Source of the DNA: Endomychus coccineus
Lineage: Eukaryota > Arthropoda > Insecta > Coleoptera > Endomychidae
DNA: 64,000 nt
Reading direction: 5' to 3'
NCBI GenBank assembly: GCA_958510875.1
Contig: OY294070.1
Span: 5,952,001 to 6,016,000, forward strand
A model generated the notes under the pieces. It ran no database searches. It had not been told where the DNA came from and saw only the letters and a program-made list of their open reading frames with translations. The translations under genes and the position numbers were made by a program. This document shows, one piece after another, positions 61,601 through 64,000 of the stretch. Numbering within the stretch: the stretch's first letter is position 1; each line of letters starts with the position of its first letter.

Positions 61601-63890
61601 CCGATTCGTTTCCGCTGCCGCACGACGAACACGACGAACAACAAGTGCTGCACGAGCAATTCGAGTCGGTATCGGAATCGGAGTCGGAATCGGCGCTGCT
61701 TTCGCGATCCTTCTCCAATTTGACGGGGGGCCGTTGTTCGATTTCGAACTTCGTCGGCTGATCGATGCAACTCTCGTAATCCTTCAACATGTTCAACAGT
61801 TTATCGTCACCGTTCGGGCTCGTAATACGCTCGGTCTTGATGTTAATACTGGAATGGTTCCTTTTTGCGTAAATTGACAATTTCTCATCGTCGTCGCAGT
61901 CTTCGTCCGCCGATTCGTTATTTTCGTTGAACCGTTCCGTCAAATTGCGCTTGGCGTGATCCAAGCTGCTGCGTTCCATCGCGGCGTACGTTTCCGGACT
62001 TCCGGCCGTTTTCTCCACGATCACTCGACAATAATTTTCTTCGTCCTCGTCTTCCAGTTTGATGGGCGTCTGCGACAACGGATAGAACCGTTCGTTGTTG
62101 TAATACTCGGTTTCCGTGCACGAATTGACGGTATAATAGTTGTGATTCGCCCAAATGTTGTTCGGTTTCTTTGGCGTCGACGTTTTCAAGACGTTTTCCT
62201 TGTGCGGACTCGGCACGACGTGTACGGACGCGTCGACGCGATGCTGATTGAACGCGCGCGGACCAGTTTCGACGACAACTTTCTGCGGGGCGATTGCGAA
62301 CGCTTGTTTCGACTCGTCGTGGTCGTATTCGGGTATCTGCAACATAACCTCGTTGTTGTTGTGGAGCGGCAGAGTCTTCACAGGTGGCGGCGTACCCGGG
62401 AAATCGTCGTCTTGCGTCGTTTGCGAATGGAACGTGATCTGTTCGACGCATTGTTGGAGCGCTTCCTGGAGACTCATCTGGCTTTCCGGACCACCGTTTT
62501 TCGACGGCGAACGATATTGAGCGTCCCGCTCCTTCTTCACCTCGACGGGGGTTAATTGAGGCATTTTCGCGTGTTTCACGTACGAACTCTGGGGTTTCGC
62601 CAGTTCGGGCATGACGACGCTGCTCTTTTGTACTTTAGTATCGACTTCTTTCTTGATTTCGGTCTTGATTGGACTCGTCTCGCCGCCCAGTATAATCTTA
62701 CGAACGTCCGATTTGGTAAATTCTTCGTCCGGTTCGCTCGGTTCTTGTTTGATCTTGCGCGGGACGTAGCCGGGGTTCTTTTTCCGTCGACCGGACTTGC
62801 TTTTGACCGCGATGCTGCTGGGGACGGTCGCGTTGCAATTTCCCTGCAGGAACGAAAGGAACGCGTTGTTGTAACCGGCGCTCGGTTCGCCCGCAACGTC
62901 GGTTTTGGGTTTGGCGGTCAACGAACCCGGTTCCACGACGGTGATGGTGCCCTTCGAGGTGTGAATGGTCTGGACGTTGTTCAAAGCTGGAGCCACGATC
63001 CCCGGCAGGCTTATGCCGGTTTTGTCTTTGATCTTGCGATAAGACTTGAGACTGGAAATCGGAATCTCCGATTTGGTGTCCAACATGCTTATCTTGTGTT
63101 CGGCAGGTGGATAGTCTGTAGGTGGCGGTATTTTGGAGGGACCTTGCTCCACCAGAGTTTGTTCGTGTTCTTCGGTTGCTTTACGAATGATACTTTCTAT
63201 TTCTTTCTTCAAGTCGTCTTGATTCGGCGGATGTAGAGCTGGTGGCGAGGAATTCGATGTGGATGGAAGATTTTGGTCGTCCTTGGTGTTGGAAGAATGA
63301 TGATGGTGATGGTGACGTTTCCCTACGTACATAACATCGAAAAAATTACAATTTTCTGCAAAAATTAAAAGAATACGAAAATAAAAACTCACGTTTCTTA
63401 TGGTGTTTATGCTTGTGTTCGTGGTCCTTGTGTTTGGTTTTCTTGTGACGCACTCTCAACAGTTTATCAGTCTCTTTGGCCACCAGAGATTTGACCAGAT
63501 CGGACGTGTCCTGACGCGCGACGCCGCCCTCGGCGAGCATGTGTAACGGCGCGACGATCTTGCCGCAAACCTTCTTCGATTTACTGTCGCACGCTGCGTA
63601 CAATCCGGTCAGTTCGTCGCTGGCCCCGCGGGCGAATTTCTTCTTTCTGACGGTGATGATTTCGTTGCCGTCCGCGTCGAATTTCTTTTTTCTGACGGTG
63701 ATGATCTCGTTGCCGTCCGCGTCGAATTTCTTCTTTCTGACGGTGATGATCTCGTTGCCGTCGGCGTCGAATTTTTTCTTCTTGATGCGACGTATCGGTT
63801 GTTCGTTAGATTTGGCGCGTTTCTTGCCGAAATATTTGCGTTTGTTGTGGACGCGATAGCCGGCGTCGCATATCGTTGCGTCTTCGGCTT
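49517..63890 (-). CDS. Kdm4: KDM4/JMJD2-type histone demethylase, C-terminal part with double Tudor, 5 exons
   Basis: Five phase-consistent exons on the minus strand give about 1107 residues ending in a stop. The last three exons form a KDM4 hybrid double Tudor domain: AKHKNGRYY, FLDDESFSKD, VQVKWTDGKIYEAEY, MFEDESQLDLKREYIF and IPKRIASKLSYASEM align in order with human KDM4A-C. KDM4 enzymes remove methyl groups from H3K9 and H3K36 in the nucleus; their Tudors read methylated histone tails. Upstream is about 950 residues of mostly disordered sequence: Lys/His-rich tracts, acidic and Ser-rich parts, a Cys/Ser cluster and an AT-hook-like GRPKK. No PHD-type zinc pattern is visible between here and the Tudor, where vertebrate KDM4A-C carry PHD and extended PHD fingers. 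Catalytic exons would lie beyond 64000. From memory, the Drosophila KDM4 proteins lack the Tudor part, so this is not a fly-like short form. Confidence 0.86.
49680..49850. other. GC-rich islet in the last Kdm4 intron
   Basis: A ~170-base CpG-rich patch (ctgctgcgcatgcccg and onwards) in AT-rich intron. The minus frame stays open through it into the last exon, but no splice or homology support was found. Confidence 0.35.
49898..49975 (+). repeat. End fragment of the Penelope-like/hammerhead family
   Basis: About 75 bases match the right ends at 16190-16257 and 28050-28120 (gacctatttcccgagaatt and the gggtcaa tail). Confidence 0.75.
50940..51915. repeat. Minisatellite array 1, ~20-bp unit
   Basis: Roughly 48 units of ACGAGTTTTACACCAAAAAA with variants. 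Preceded by a ~130-base leader (50830-50950) that recurs before array 2. Confidence 0.95.
51950..52610 (-). pseudogene. Decayed mariner transposase
   Basis: Minus-strand broken frames read NKKDFMHRFVTVDETWFHH (first catalytic Asp region), ATIFWDRPYRLPWKG and RPHLAKKKVLSTRTTHRPT followed by a PPDLAPCEFSLFPNL box. Several stops and changes; dead. Confidence 0.85.
52712..52804 (-). CDS. Kdm4: Kdm4 exon: double Tudor, second part
   Basis: Acceptor atttgcag, donor gtaagt, exactly 31 codons in phase 0. Encodes MFEDESQLDLKREYIF and IPKRIASKL, aligning with the KDM4 strand FEDGSQ and PKRVKSRL. The exon sits between a mariner remnant and a minisatellite array. Confidence 0.9.
53105..54220. repeat. 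Minisatellite array 2, ~20-bp unit
   Basis: Same unit as array 1, about 55 units, with the same leader just before it (52995-53110). Apparent long frames in it are repeat artefacts. Confidence 0.95.
54592..54864 (-). CDS. Kdm4: Kdm4 exon: double Tudor, first part
   Basis: Acceptor ttttgcag, donor gtaagt, phase 0 at both ends, 91 residues. Encodes GVWAKHKNGRYYKGKI, YFLDDESFSKD and GQKVQVKWTDGKIYEAEY. The Trp and Tyr equivalent to KDM4A W967 and Y973 of the methyl-lysine cage are present; the position aligning with F932 is Leu with Phe one residue earlier. Confidence 0.92.
55085..55900. repeat. Tandem ~230-270-bp repeat around gatcagcgaccc
   Basis: The word (g)atcarcgaccc followed by a run of A recurs near 55115, 55387, 55613 and 55876; the intervening 55180-55270 and 55440-55540 stretches match each other. 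Confidence 0.65.
56065..56580. repeat. Fold-back repeat
   Basis: Two ~245-base inverted arms meeting near 56325. The arms contain gatcagcgacc-type words, linking it to the tandem repeat just left of it. Confidence 0.75.
56600..58220. other. Kdm4 intron, AT-rich, no gene
   Basis: A small frame near 56750-56900 shares a stretch (HGNIYRKGRDRS) with 23150-23200, probably a dispersed repeat. Nothing else supported. Confidence 0.35.
58223..60552 (-). mobile_element. Mariner-type transposon with ~600-bp inverted arms
   Basis: 2330 bases, ends CAGGGTGTCC...GGACACCCTG, TA on both sides. The arms (58223 to ~58830 and ~59950 to 60552) are inverted copies. The right arm includes the transposase start, so a mirrored copy of the first codons lies at 58791-58833. 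Confidence 0.88.
58936..59985 (-). pseudogene. Mariner-type transposase with two frameshifts
   Basis: Starts MAQNFTNTEMVDMLLIYG, shifts frame near 59850 (a helix-turn-helix N-terminal region then continues with STLRLGLRIGASKSLVHNVL), carries ILFTDEDTFTRCGLFN (first Asp), shifts near 59290, then WFIHDGAPPHFT (second Asp) and WPARSPDLTPCDFFLWG (third Asp), and stops after GQHFEQLMP. All three catalytic Asp are present but the frame is broken twice; dead as it stands. Confidence 0.87.
60553..60968. other. Kdm4 intron, AT-rich, no gene
   Basis: Short AT-rich stretch between the mariner element and the large Kdm4 exon; nothing supported. Confidence 0.4.
60969..63322 (-). CDS. Kdm4: Kdm4 large exon: disordered middle region
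   Basis: Acceptor tacgtag, donor gtgagt; 2354 bases, 784 full codons. It starts with six His in a row, then Pro/Ser/Lys-rich sequence with several lysines in (V/I)KxE-type contexts that could be SUMO sites. It contains an acidic Ser/Asp run leading into a Cys/Ser cluster near 61620-61665, and GRPKKLVLDKMKRLQEIEAK (AT-hook-like plus a helix) near 61290-61345. The last ~110 residues look more ordered. Exon GC content is far above the introns. Antisense open frames here are shadows. Confidence 0.88.
63393..63890 (-). CDS. Kdm4: Kdm4 exon: Lys-rich region with 15-residue repeats
   Basis: Minus-strand acceptor tttgcag, donor gtgagt. Encodes a basic region in which KKKFDADGNEIITVR repeats three times, then a region ending in alternating Lys and His (KTKHKDHEHKHKHHKK). 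The exon ends after the first base of an Arg codon. I cannot match its start to a known domain. Confidence 0.85.
63632..63782 (-). repeat. Coding 45-bp tandem repeat in Kdm4
   Basis: Three consecutive 45-bp units encode KKKFDADGNEIITVR plus the start of a fourth (KKKF). Nearly identical at DNA level. Confidence 0.9.
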
Positions 63891-64000
63891 CTGCAAAGGA
63901 AAAGCAGGCATATTCAAGTTGTGAAGAATATTCTATCAAAAATCCTATTAAAACTTTAGCACTTTATCCAACGATTTACTTGAAATGCATTTTACGATAA

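Noticed and set aside
60996..63236. Long plus-strand open frames opposite the large KDM4 exon (up to 293 residues)
   Set aside because: They are antisense shadows of a GC-rich coding exon; their translations are Arg/Phe/Leu-rich without domains, and the minus strand has splice sites and Tudor continuity.

Overview
The window looks like insect nuclear DNA: AT-rich, intron-rich and crowded with decayed and intact transposable elements. The two host genes match well-known animal families. I cannot fix the insect order from the sequence. Many exons are visibly more GC/CpG-rich than the introns around them.

The layout is two long genes pointing at each other. On the + strand, 13 exons from 6701 to 43071 encode the C-terminal two thirds of an ERG-type voltage-gated K+ channel (orthologue of human hERG/KCNH2 and Drosophila seizure). 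They cover S2 to S6, the pore, the cyclic-nucleotide-binding homology domain, a C-terminal coiled coil and the stop. The N-terminal PAS domain and S1 lie upstream of the window. On the - strand, five exons from 63890 down to 49517 encode the C-terminal part of a KDM4/JMJD2-type protein: a long disordered region followed by the KDM4 hybrid double Tudor domain and the stop. The catalytic JmjN/JmjC part lies beyond 64000. The genes converge on an interval (about 43.1-49.5 kb) holding the channel 3' UTR, an array of ~427-bp satellite units, and an AT-rich stretch that is probably the KDM4 3' UTR.

Bases 1-6700 hold mostly pieces of non-LTR retrotransposons. The channel introns hold LINE fragments, TA-flanked palindromic MITEs, a hAT element with an 8-bp target duplication, a BEL/Pao LTR element with near-identical LTRs but no reverse transcriptase, tyrosine-recombinase (Crypton-like) fragments, and a ~309-bp satellite array. 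The KDM4 introns hold two ~20-bp minisatellite arrays that bracket one Tudor exon, two mariner-type elements (one full length with ~600-bp inverted arms), and a palindromic repeat.

The most interesting material is a Penelope-like repeat family. Two complete copies (15590-16257 and 26819-28120) have 12- and 14-bp target duplications and carry hammerhead-ribozyme-like motifs near their ends in inverted orientation. The 26819 copy is an almost perfect fold-back with two ~580-bp arms. A Penelope-type reverse transcriptase fragment lies at 38.5-38.8 kb, and end fragments of the same family occur near 6.65 kb and 49.9 kb.
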